NCBI RefSeq assembly: GCF_900491745.1
Contig: NZ_UETR01000006.1
Span: forward strand, 1 to 64,000
Reading direction: 5' to 3'
Origin: Amarolinea aalborgensis
Lineage (GTDB): Bacteria > Chloroflexota > Anaerolineae > SSC4 > Amarolineaceae
DNA: 64,000 nt
Position 1 is the stretch's first letter, and the number at the start of each line of letters is the position of its first letter. Positions 52,759-60,363 of the stretch are shown here, piece after piece. Made by a program: the position numbers and the translations under genes. Under the pieces are notes generated by a model that did no database searches, had not been told where the DNA came from, and worked only from the letters and a program-made list of their open reading frames with translations.

Positions 52759-52944
52759 CTCAAAATCGGACTTTCTCAGGCTGACGAGGTCTATGATAGG
52801 AGAAAGGGCGATGGGATGTACAGCGCCAAGCGGCGCGTCGTAGGCTCAGCCATTTAGCGCGGTGGTGGAAAGTGAAGCGAGGACGCCGCTGATCGGCCGA
52901 ATCAGATGAACGAGAGCGATTGCAGATAGCCGATTTGTGCGCAA

Positions 52945-54669
52945 TCAGCGCAGCAGGGGAAGCTGCGCTGTGATGGTGGCGCCCTGACCGGGGCTGGACG
53001 TGATCGTGAGCTGGCCACCGTAGAGCAGGGCACGCTCGCGCATCCCCATCAACCCGAAATGGCCCTGATGAACGAGGTCGGCCGGCTGATCCGGCGGGGT
53101 AAAGCCGCGACCGTCGTCACGGACGACGAGCGTCAGGGACTCGGAGGTGAAGGTCACATCCAACCACACGTTGCGGGCCTGCGCGTGGGCCGCCACGTTG
53201 GCCAACGCCTGTTGGACAATGCGATAGGCGGCCAGTTCGACATCGTGGGTCAGGCGTACCGCATCGCCGTGCACCGTGAGATGCAGGCTCAGACCGTACC
53301 GTTCCTGCATCTGGCGCGGCAGCATCTCCAGCGCCGGCACGAACCCGAGGTCTTCCAGGTAGATCGGTCGCAGGTCGCCGATCAGATGGCGCAGGCTGGC
53401 CATCTCGTCATCAATCAACCCATTCAACTCATCCAGCCGCTGCTCGGCGCGTTGGGGATCGTGAGCAATGGCCTTGCGGGCCATCTGGCCGCGCTGCTTC
53501 AAAGCAACCAGGCCCTGGATCGTGACGTCATGCAACTCGTGGGCCAGGCGAGTGCGCTCCTCCTCTTGGCCTTGGGTGATGGCGCTCAGGTAGTCACGCA
53601 TGCCGCTCTGATATGAACGGATCCGCGCCGCCATTTGGGCCAGGGTGACGCGCAGGTCGTCAATTTCCTGCACACCGCCCACCGGCTGCTCGACGGCGTC
53701 GAAATCACCCCAGGCGACCCGCGCCGCCCGCCGATCGAGCTCCTGCAGCGGACGCACGATGTTGACGACGCCGAGCGACACCGCCAGCAACGCGACCACG
53801 GCGACGAAAAGTAGGAGCAGCGGCAAAGCCTCAACCGCACTCACGCCCATTGAGGCAAACGTGCGCACATCCTCGGCGGTCACCAGGGTCCAACCCGGCG
53901 GCTCAACGTGTGCGTACGACACGAGCAGTTCCCGTCCCTTCTGGTCGCGCAGGTAGGTCGAACCGGCGCCAGCCCGCGGCAGGTTCGCCAGTGCGGTCGA
54001 ATCAACATCCAAACCACTGGGGTCATGATGGTGAACGCGGCGCCCGCTCTGGTCCAGCACGAACATGGCGCCCTGCATCTCGCCTTCCATCAACAGGTTG
54101 CTTTCGACCAGGCTGAGGGCTTCCACCGGCAGCGCGCCGATCAGCACCAGCCCGGCCGACGCCGGCACGCCAACTAACAGGCGCACGGCATCGCCGCTAG
54201 GCAGATCGGTTTCGTATTGCGCCTGGCCCAAGGCCGCAGTTCGCGCCGCCAGAAGGCGCGCCGTGTCGCTCCCGGCCCAGGCGGATCCGTTGGGCGAGGC
54301 CGCGCGCAGCGCACCCTGGCTGTCGAGCAGCGCCAGACCGCCGGCGTAGCTGCTTCCAACCTCTTGCGGAGGGTCCAACAAGGTTGTAAGGGGCATAGTA
54401 ACAGGAAGCGCAGCAGCCAGCCGCGTGAGGAGCGCCGTCTGTTGGGCCACTTCACGTCCCAGGCGATTCGCCTCGGCGATCGTAACGCCGCGGTCGCGGT
54501 CTTCCACCAGGCGCGTCATGGCCTGGCGATGGCGGGCGACGCCGGCCAGCGAGAGCACGATCAGCACGACCGCCAACGGCAGGATCGTCCAGAGCAGCAG
54601 TTGCGCGCGCACGCCGCGCAAGAGGCGCCGGCCCCCTGTCGGCTGAGGGCCCGTTGCTTTAGCGGGCAT
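52945..54669 (-). CDS. NarX/DesK-type sensor histidine kinase
   Basis: A 574-residue membrane sensor. Order: TM1 (about 22-46), an extracytoplasmic Cache-like sensor domain (about 50-275), TM2 (about 285-305), a HAMP linker (about 305-360), HisKA_3 with LAHELHDVTIQGLVAL (phosphorylated His about 379) and a HATPase_c domain with DDGRGF and GLMGMRERA. This is the architecture that pairs with NarL-type regulators, and its start overlaps the stop of the regulator gene by 11 nt. The sensor domain gives no ligand, but its position between copper, thiol and CuA-protein genes suggests it senses a related stress. Confidence 0.93.
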   Translation of the reverse strand: MPAKATGPQPTGGRRLLRGVRAQLLLWTILPLAVVLIVLSLAGVARHRQAMTRLVEDRDRGVTIAEANRLGREVAQQTALLTRLAAALPVTMPLTTLLDPPQEVGSSYAGGLALLDSQGALRAASPNGSAWAGSDTARLLAARTAALGQAQYETDLPSGDAVRLLVGVPASAGLVLIGALPVEALSLVESNLLMEGEMQGAMFVLDQSGRRVHHHDPSGLDVDSTALANLPRAGAGSTYLRDQKGRELLVSYAHVEPPGWTLVTAEDVRTFASMGVSAVEALPLLLLFVAVVALLAVSLGVVNIVRPLQELDRRAARVAWGDFDAVEQPVGGVQEIDDLRVTLAQMAARIRSYQSGMRDYLSAITQGQEEERTRLAHELHDVTIQGLVALKQRGQMARKAIAHDPQRAEQRLDELNGLIDDEMASLRHLIGDLRPIYLEDLGFVPALEMLPRQMQERYGLSLHLTVHGDAVRLTHDVELAAYRIVQQALANVAAHAQARNVWLDVTFTSESLTLVVRDDGRGFTPPDQPADLVHQGHFGLMGMRERALLYGGQLTITSSPGQGATITAQLPLLR

Positions 54670-55327
54670 CCAACACCAGCCAACCCAACTTGAGCGCCTT
54701 TGTCACGGCCTCGGTGCGGGTGGTCACGCCGATCTTGCTGTAGATATTTGCCAGGTGGCCTTGCACCGTACGATCGCTGATCACAAGCTCCGCCGCGATG
54801 GCTTTGTTAGTCCAACCCAGCGCCGCCAGCCGCAGCACGGCCACTTCGCGGTCCGTCAACGCCTCTACCTGCTCCTGCGCGGCAGCCGGCTTGCCTGAAG
54901 TCACCTGGGCCACGACTTTGGCCGCGATGTCCGGCGCCAGCACCTTGCCGCCGGCCGCGATCGCCTTCACGGCCCGCACCAGGTCGTCAGGATCGGTGTT
55001 CTTCAACACGTAGCCGTCGGCGCCGGCGCGCAGCAGGGCAAACACGTAGGGATCATCGTCGTAGGCCGTGAGGATCAGGACTCGCACATCCGGGTAGGCG
55101 GCCTTGATCTGGCGCGTGGCCTCGATGCCGTTCATTACAGGCATCTGAACGTCGAGCACCGCCACGTGCGGCTGGTGCTCACCGGCCAAGCGCACCGCGT
55201 CCGCTCCGTCCGTGGCTTCGGCGACCACCCTGATTTCGCCGTCCTCTTCCAAAAATTCTCGGATGCCCTTGCGCACGACGGCATGGTCATCGGCGAGCAG
55301 AACGCGCAACGGCGCCGAACTTGTCAT
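54659..55327 (-). CDS. NarL/LuxR-type response regulator
   Basis: A 222-residue two-domain regulator. The receiver domain has LADDHAVVR, the phospho-acceptor Asp at about 59 (VAVLDVQMPVMNG) and the conserved Lys in GYVLKNTD. The C-terminal LuxR helix-turn-helix reads ALTDREVAVLRLAALGWTNK and DRTVQGHLANIYSKIGV. It overlaps the kinase gene, so they are co-expressed. Likely targets are genes in this redox region; no inverted-repeat binding site was identified. Confidence 0.95.
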   Translation of the reverse strand: MTSSAPLRVLLADDHAVVRKGIREFLEEDGEIRVVAEATDGADAVRLAGEHQPHVAVLDVQMPVMNGIEATRQIKAAYPDVRVLILTAYDDDPYVFALLRAGADGYVLKNTDPDDLVRAVKAIAAGGKVLAPDIAAKVVAQVTSGKPAAAQEQVEALTDREVAVLRLAALGWTNKAIAAELVISDRTVQGHLANIYSKIGVTTRTEAVTKALKLGWLVLDAR

Positions 55328-55356
55328 GGTACACTGCCCTCGATCATGCGATAAAA

Positions 55357-55785
55357 CTAACGCTGAATGAGTGAGCGTCCGCTGGCTTCCCAGGCGAGCA
55401 TGCCGCCGGTCAGATCGTAAACGTGCATGTAGCCCAGCTCGACCAATCGCCGCGCGGCGATGTCGCTCATGCGCCCGCTGCGACAGTATAGCACGATCTT
55501 GGCGTCTTTGCCAGACAGTTGCTTCAAATGGGTGTCAATCTGATCGTAGGGGATCGAAAGGTCCGTTTTGACTATGTCTCCCTCGTAAGGCACGTGCACG
55601 TTGACCAGGGTAAAATCCTTCGGTCCCGCCAACATCTGATCCAACTGCTCCACGGTGATCCGCGTGACCGCTGCGCTGGCAGCCGCGGTTGGCGGCAGCG
55701 CAGATGGCGGAGTCGGAGCCGCCGCGCAGGCGCTCAAGACCACGCCCGCGACGAGCAACAGAAGGACAAGGATCGGTCTCTTCAT
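55357..55785 (-). CDS. rhodanese-domain lipoprotein
   Basis: A 142-residue lipoprotein (lipobox LSAC, about 20) with a single rhodanese domain. The active-site Cys is in IVLYCRSGRMS (about 104), and the VNVHVPYEGDI and YDLTGGMLAWEASG segments are typical. Extracytoplasmic single-domain rhodaneses carry sulfane sulfur on the outer face. ATG 55785 is chosen over an upstream in-frame codon because the lipoprotein signal starts there (MKRPILVLLLLVAG). It lies upstream of the two-component genes, so may be in the same unit. Confidence 0.9.
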   Translation of the reverse strand: MKRPILVLLLLVAGVVLSACAAAPTPPSALPPTAAASAAVTRITVEQLDQMLAGPKDFTLVNVHVPYEGDIVKTDLSIPYDQIDTHLKQLSGKDAKIVLYCRSGRMSDIAARRLVELGYMHVYDLTGGMLAWEASGRSLIQR

Positions 55786-55806
55786 CGGATACGCTCCCAT
55801 TTCATG

Positions 55807-55847
55807 AACGATGCGGCGACGATCCTACCCATCGTCGCCGCATCGTT
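55807..55847. terminator. perfect 17-bp hairpin between SHOCT and rhodanese genes
   Basis: Arms AACGATGCGGCGACGAT (55807-55823) and ATCGTCGCCGCATCGTT (55831-55847), 7-nt loop. It lies in the gap between two minus-strand genes and would terminate or stabilise transcripts from the SHOCT gene. No T-run follows on either strand. Confidence 0.5.
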
Positions 55848-55851
55848 TGTA

Positions 55852-56091
55852 TCAAACGCCAAGCTTCTGGCGCAGCGCGTCGAATTCCTGCGGCGTGATC
55901 TCGCCAGATGCCAGCCGGCGCCGCAGCGTCTCCAGCACCGTGTCAGGCTGCGCGCCGCGGGATGCCCCATGGTCACCGGATCGCGTCAGCGTCACGACCA
56001 GCCAGACTACCAGGCCGATGATCAGCCCCCAGAACAGGAGCATGCCCAAGCCACCCAAGAGGCCCATGCCCCACCCCCAACTACCCATCAT
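55852..56091 (-). CDS. SHOCT-domain membrane protein
   Basis: A 79-residue protein with a Met/Gly/Trp-rich N-terminus (MMGSWGWGMG), one membrane segment (FWGLIIGLVVWLVVTL) and a C-terminal SHOCT domain (LETLRRRLASGEITPQEFDA). Small proteins of this type (short C-terminal domain) are common near heavy-metal genes. The two adjacent ATGs at 56091 and 56088 make the start uncertain by one codon. Confidence 0.85.
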   Translation of the reverse strand: MMGSWGWGMGLLGGLGMLLFWGLIIGLVVWLVVTLTRSGDHGASRGAQPDTVLETLRRRLASGEITPQEFDALRQKLGV

Positions 56092-56391
56092 ATGACTACC
56101 CTCACTCTCTTTTTGATGGAAACGACATTCAACCGCGCATTGTTTCCCAACTGCACCGCTATCATCGCGCAACGACGACGACGTGTCAAGGGTAGATTGG
56201 CGCACAGGGCGTCAGGCCATTCGGCGCGGCCATAGCAGGTGACCTGTGAGCGCCCTGATCGTCGCGCCAAATGGCGCACTCTCCTCGCGCCGGACGGCGC
56301 TTAGCGTCACGAGGCCAGGCAAGTATACTACCGATGCTTGCTGATGTTAGCACCATTCTTCACCACAAAAGGACTTTCGCGGAGCAATACC

Positions 56392-56826
56392 TTGTCAAAA
56401 CGACGCTTCTTTCTACTACCGGCCCTCATCATCGGCAGCTTCCTGCTGGCAGCCTGCACCGCGGGTGGGCAGCAGACTAGCAAGGTCACCCTGGCTCCTG
56501 TCTCTGCGCTGCCCCAGCCGATGCAGGATGCGCCGGCTGCGGTGCGCACCGCCTACCAGTTCGCCGTCATGCACCCTGACGCCTTGAAGAATGTGCCGTG
56601 CTACTGTGGCTGCGGCGCCATCGGGCACAAGAGCAACCTGGCCTGCTACATCAAGGAGTTCGGCGCGGACGGTAAGCCGGTTTTCGACGATCATGCCATG
56701 GGTTGCAGCCTCTGCGTGGACATCGCCACCGACGTGATGAAGATGACCGGCGAGGGCAAGTCGCCGGCCGCTATCCGGCAGCAGATCGTGGACACCTACA
56801 GCAAGTTCGGGCCGGCCAACCAGTGA
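56392..56826 (+). CDS. PCYCGC-motif lipoprotein
   Basis: A 144-residue lipoprotein (lipobox LLAAC, about 20) of the PCYCGC family: VPCYCGCGAIGHKSNLACYI carries five cysteines and a His, and DDHAMGCSLCVDIATDVMKM carries two more. The cysteine-rich motif suggests metal (copper) binding outside the cell membrane. TTG 56392 after a GGAG site is preferred because the lipoprotein signal begins there (MSKRRFFLLPALIIGSFLLA). It heads a plus-strand block with CuA-type and Fe-S genes; its stop overlaps a GTG start 1 nt inside the next gene. Confidence 0.85.
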   Translation: MSKRRFFLLPALIIGSFLLAACTAGGQQTSKVTLAPVSALPQPMQDAPAAVRTAYQFAVMHPDALKNVPCYCGCGAIGHKSNLACYIKEFGADGKPVFDDHAMGCSLCVDIATDVMKMTGEGKSPAAIRQQIVDTYSKFGPANQ

Positions 56827-56837
56827 GCAGAGGGCAA

Positions 56838-57323
56838 ATGACAGATAGCAGAGGCCGCATGGTGGGCTTGCCGAGCGTACCCAAAACACGGTGGTGGGCG
56901 GCCGGAGTGACCGTGTCGCTCGTGTTGCTGACTCTGCTGGCGCCGCTACCGGTCACAGGCGCAGCGCCGCAGGAACGGCACATCACGATCTCGGCCCACA
57001 CCTTTGCGTTCGAACCGGGGACGGTGCAAGTGAACCGCGGCGATACGCTGGTCGTAAACCTGGAGTCCACCGACGTGGTGCACGGATTGTACGTGGACGG
57101 CTATGGCCTCGCCACCCAGGCCGAGCCAGGCCGGCCAGGCCAGCTCACCTTCATCGCCGACCAGGACGGCGCGTTCCGCTTCCGCTGTAACGTGGCCTGC
57201 GGTAACCTGCATCCGTTCATGATCGGCAAGCTGGTAGTCGGCCCGAACCTGACCTGGCTGCGGGCGATCGCAGCTACCGTGATCACGGCGGTCGGCGCGA
57301 TGGCCGCCTTCTGGAAACGCTGA
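56838..57323 (+). CDS. CuA-domain membrane protein (COX2-like)
   Basis: A 161-residue protein with an N-terminal membrane segment (about 19-38), a cupredoxin-fold domain (about 44-140) and a C-terminal membrane segment. The motif RCNVACGNLHPFM is C-x3-C-x3-H-x2-M, the CuA binuclear copper site of cytochrome oxidase subunit II and nitrous-oxide reductase; VVHGLYV gives the other His. It is far shorter than COX2 and lacks a two-helix hairpin. An in-frame GTG at 56823 (GTGA overlap with the previous stop) is an alternative start. Its stop overlaps the next ATG (TGATG). It is an electron entry/exit module for an enzyme not seen here. Confidence 0.85.
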   Translation: MTDSRGRMVGLPSVPKTRWWAAGVTVSLVLLTLLAPLPVTGAAPQERHITISAHTFAFEPGTVQVNRGDTLVVNLESTDVVHGLYVDGYGLATQAEPGRPGQLTFIADQDGAFRFRCNVACGNLHPFMIGKLVVGPNLTWLRAIAATVITAVGAMAAFWKR

Positions 57324-58684
57324 TGCGCTACGCCATTTCAGACATCCCTGTCATCAAGCGCATGCTCCGCTCGCGCTGGCTTCAATGGAGCCTGACCGCC
57401 ATCACGCTGCTTTTCTTCGTGCTGGCGATCATCGCGGGACTGGCAGGCACGCCGGCCGGCAACCGCAATTTTGGCATCGTCTTCGTCTGGATCGTCTGGT
57501 GGGCGCTGTTGATCCTGCTCCTGGTGCCGTTCGCGGGCCGGTTATGGTGCGGCGTCTGCCCCATCCCCGCGCCAGGCGAGTGGCTCCAGCGGCGGGCACT
57601 CGTGCAGCCGCGGCCAGGGGGGAGGCTGTACACCCTCGGCAAGCAGTGGCCGCGGGCCTTCCGCAACATTTGGCTGCAAAACGTGGGCTTCCTGGGCGTC
57701 GCGCTCTTTTCCACTGTCATCCTGACGACGCCCCTGGCCACCGCGCTGGTGCTGCTTGGTTTCATGATCGTCGCCATCGGGACCAGCCTGGTTTTCGAGC
57801 GGCGCACCTTCTGCCGCTACCTCTGCCCGGTCGGCGGTTTCATCGGGCTTTACAGCCAGGTCGCGCCGATCGAGCTGCGGGTGAAGGATACCTCGATCTG
57901 CGCAAGCCATACCGAAAAGACCTGCTATACCGGCAGCGATGAAGGCTATGGCTGCCCCTGGCTGGTCTTCCCCGGCGGCCTGACGAACAACACGTCCTGC
58001 GGGCTGTGCACCGAATGTCTGAAGACCTGCACGCGCGACAACATCGCCCTCTTCGTGCGCCAGCCCGGCGCCGATCTCCTGAAGACCGCCGGTCACAAGC
58101 TCGACGAGGCCTACAAGGGCTTGATCATGCTGGCCTGCGCCTTCATCTACTCCACAGTGCTGATCGGGCCATGGGGCGTGCTGAAGGAGACCGCACGCGC
58201 GGTGGGCACCCCGGGCTGGTTCGCCTACGCTGGCATCTTCCTGGCATTGAACCTGGCGATCCTGCCTGGTTTGTTCTGGCTGGCCGTGCGCGGCGGCCAG
58301 TGGATCAGTCAACCGGCGAAGACGACCATGCGTAAGCTCTTCTCTGATTACGCGGCCATCCTGGTGCCGCTGGGCCTGACCGCCTGGATTGCGTTCTCAC
58401 TGTCGTTCGTCTTGGTGAACTTTTCGTATGCCTGGTCGGTGCTGTCGGACCCGCTCGGCTGGGGATGGAACCTGCTCGGCACGGTGGGCCTGAAATGGAC
58501 GCCCTACATCCCAGGTCTCGTACCCTACCTGCAAGTGCCGGTGCTGTTGATCGGCCTGACCGCCGCGATCGCGCTGGCGCTGCGCACGGCCCGCCAACAC
58601 GGCCAATCGCCCTGGGCCGCGGCGCCGGTGACGGTCTTCTGCACCGCGGCGACGCTGGGGCTGTTGGGCTTGTTCCTGGCCTGA
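57323..58684 (+). CDS. NapH/NosR-like 4Fe-4S membrane protein
   Basis: A 453-residue polytopic protein with about ten membrane segments. Diagnostic segments are RLWCGVCPIPAPGEWLQ and FCRYLCPVGGFIGLYS (the C-x2-C-x3-C-P type motifs of NapH/NosR/RdxA C-terminal domains) and a ferredoxin-like TSCGLCTECLKTCTRDN. These families carry electrons from quinol or periplasmic donors to reductases; NosR serves nitrous-oxide reductase. No FMN domain as in full NosR is present. Start overlaps the CuA gene stop (TGATG), so they are coupled. No NosZ or NapA is in the window. Confidence 0.87.
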   Translation: MRYAISDIPVIKRMLRSRWLQWSLTAITLLFFVLAIIAGLAGTPAGNRNFGIVFVWIVWWALLILLLVPFAGRLWCGVCPIPAPGEWLQRRALVQPRPGGRLYTLGKQWPRAFRNIWLQNVGFLGVALFSTVILTTPLATALVLLGFMIVAIGTSLVFERRTFCRYLCPVGGFIGLYSQVAPIELRVKDTSICASHTEKTCYTGSDEGYGCPWLVFPGGLTNNTSCGLCTECLKTCTRDNIALFVRQPGADLLKTAGHKLDEAYKGLIMLACAFIYSTVLIGPWGVLKETARAVGTPGWFAYAGIFLALNLAILPGLFWLAVRGGQWISQPAKTTMRKLFSDYAAILVPLGLTAWIAFSLSFVLVNFSYAWSVLSDPLGWGWNLLGTVGLKWTPYIPGLVPYLQVPVLLIGLTAAIALALRTARQHGQSPWAAAPVTVFCTAATLGLLGLFLA

Positions 58685-58712
58685 GTTTCGAGAACGGGAA
58701 ATCAGGGGAACA

Positions 58713-59732
58713 ATGAAAACGATGAAACGCGCACGATCACGCATCAAGGAGGAGCTGTTCGCCCTGGGGGTCGTCCTGGTCGTGTTGGTGGCCTTCCCGG
58801 CCGGCCTCTTCGGCTACCAGGCATGGCGGGCGGCTTCGGCCGGCGTCAAGATCGTGGAGATCGTGGCCCGTGCGCCGGAGCAGGGCGGATTCAGCCCGGA
58901 TCGGCTGAGCCTCCAGGTTGGCGAGCCGGTGCGGCTGCGGCTCAGCTCGCCAGACGTCGTGCATGGGCTTACCATCCCCGGCCTGGGCGTGAACGTAGAC
59001 GAGATCTACCCCGGCAAGGTGGTTGAGGTGGACGTGACGCCGGATAAGCCGGGGCGTTATGCCTTTGCCTGCACGCGCTGGTGCAGCGTGAACCACTGGC
59101 GCATGCGCGGCGTGATCGAGGTCACGGGAGGTTCGTCGCTGGTGATGGCGACGACAGAGCCGCCTCTGTTCCAGCAGCTCGGCATTGACCTTGACGCCAC
59201 GCCGCACGAGGCGCAAGCCACGCCCAGCGCCAAGCCGTCGACCGATGCGGGTGCGGCGTTAAACGCGAAGCTGCCGCAGGATTTGACCGACCCGGCCACA
59301 CGCCGTACGCTTACGCCCGCGGGCGCGTTCGATGACCTGAGGACCGATCCTGCCAATGCCGCGCTGAGCGATGCCGATATTTGGAACCTGCTGGCGTGGG
59401 CATGGATGAAGGATGTTTCGCCTACCGCGCTGGCGCGTGCCGAGACCCTTTACGCTCGCGATTGCGCGGCCTGCCACGGCCCGGATGGCAAGGGGAAAGG
59501 CCCGGCCGGTCTCAATCTGCCCGGCATGCAGAAAATGGATCCCGCCATGCCGCCAGGGCCGGCCGACTTCACCGATCCCGCCCACATGCTGGCGGCCAGC
59601 GACGTTCTGCTCCAGGGTAAGCTGTTGCGCGGCGGCATGGGCACCGGCATGCCGGAGTTCGGATCGCTGTATACGGACGAAGAACAGTGGACGATGATTG
59701 CCTATCTCCGAACGTTCCTGTTCGCGAAATAA
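58713..59732 (+). CDS. CuA cupredoxin-cytochrome c fusion protein
   Basis: A 339-residue membrane-anchored electron carrier. An N-terminal anchor is at about 17-36. The cupredoxin domain (about 45-145) has VVHGLTI and the CuA-type motif CTRWCSVNHWRM (C-x3-C-x3-H-x2-M). After a linker the cytochrome c domain (about 240-335) has the haem motif CAACH and GMPEFGSLYTDEEQW with a candidate Met ligand. The order CuA then cytochrome c is that of caa3-type oxidase subunit II, but only one membrane segment precedes it and no subunit I gene is nearby. It follows the NapH/NosR-like gene by 28 nt and is probably co-transcribed. Confidence 0.88.
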   Translation: MKTMKRARSRIKEELFALGVVLVVLVAFPAGLFGYQAWRAASAGVKIVEIVARAPEQGGFSPDRLSLQVGEPVRLRLSSPDVVHGLTIPGLGVNVDEIYPGKVVEVDVTPDKPGRYAFACTRWCSVNHWRMRGVIEVTGGSSLVMATTEPPLFQQLGIDLDATPHEAQATPSAKPSTDAGAALNAKLPQDLTDPATRRTLTPAGAFDDLRTDPANAALSDADIWNLLAWAWMKDVSPTALARAETLYARDCAACHGPDGKGKGPAGLNLPGMQKMDPAMPPGPADFTDPAHMLAASDVLLQGKLLRGGMGTGMPEFGSLYTDEEQWTMIAYLRTFLFAK

Positions 59733-59763
59733 TGCCCCAACTGATGACTAGTAAGGAGTTGTC

Positions 59764-59805
59764 TATGAGCCACGGCTCACCGCTGCGGATGAAAATGGCT
59801 CGCTG
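59764..59805 (+). other. possible 13-residue leader ORF
   Basis: AAGGAG (59753-59758) precedes ATG 59764, which opens 13 codons (MSHGSPLRMKMAR) ending 29 nt before the DUF1573 start. It could be a leader or chance. Confidence 0.2.
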
Positions 59806-59834
59806 ACGACAAATCATTTTCAAGGGAGGAATAG

Positions 59835-60350
59835 ATGTCTACGAAGGCCAATCAAGTCCCACAGGGCCGTAAGGTCAAGACCCCGCCCCCAAAACGCAGC
59901 CGCCTGCCGCTCTATCTGGCCGGCGGCGCGTTGCTCGTCATTGTCATTGGTGTCGTGTTGCTGTCGAACATCGGGCGCGGCGTGTCTAGTACAAGCCGCC
60001 CGGCGCAGGTCAGCGACCAGCCGAAACTGGCTGTTGACCGCGAACAGATTGATTTCGGTAAGGTGCCGCTTGACGTGCCGGTCAAAGCTACCTTCAAGCT
60101 CAGCAACGTCGGCGACCAACCCTTGCAGATCGTGAGCCAGCCGGTCGTCGAAGTCAAACAGGGCTGCTGACCACCCAAGGCGGTCGTCGGTTCGACGACC
60201 ATCCAGCCCGGGCAAAGCACAGAGCTCTCGATGCAATTCATGATGCACAAAGGCATGGAAGGTCTGCATGATTTTCGAGTTAAGCTGCAGACGAACGATC
60301 CAACCGATCCGATGAAGGAACTGGTCGTGTTGTCGAATTGGGGAAACTGA
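59835..60350 (+). CDS. DUF1573 protein, putative selenoprotein with UGA-encoded Sec
   Basis: A 171-residue protein if TGA 60168-60170 is read as selenocysteine (residue 112). An N-terminal anchor (about 24-46) is followed by a DUF1573 Ig-like domain (LAVDREQIDFGKVPLDVPVK, SNVGDQPLQIVSQPVVEV). The strand KQGC is followed by U-P-P, where relatives have G-C-C-P-P. After the TGA the frame continues with IQPGQSTELSMQFMMHKGME and TNDPTDPMKELVV, normal family sequence, to TGA 60348-60350. A perfect 8-bp hairpin at 60182-60200 has its loop 19 nt after the TGA. Without recoding the protein would lack half its domain. GGGAGG before ATG 59835 supports the start. Probably co-transcribed with the CuA-cytochrome gene. 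A recent nonsense mutation (TGC to TGA) is the alternative. Confidence 0.85.
60182..60200 (+). promoter_or_regulatory. putative SECIS hairpin of the DUF1573 gene
   Basis: GGTCGTCG-GTT-CGACGACC, 8 perfect pairs, 3-nt loop beginning with G, 11 nt after the TGA at 60168-60170. The loop begins 19 nt after the TGA, inside the bacterial SECIS window and within one nt of the other candidate at 36930. Confidence 0.65.
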
Positions 60351-60363
60351 TCAGGAACGCGGG

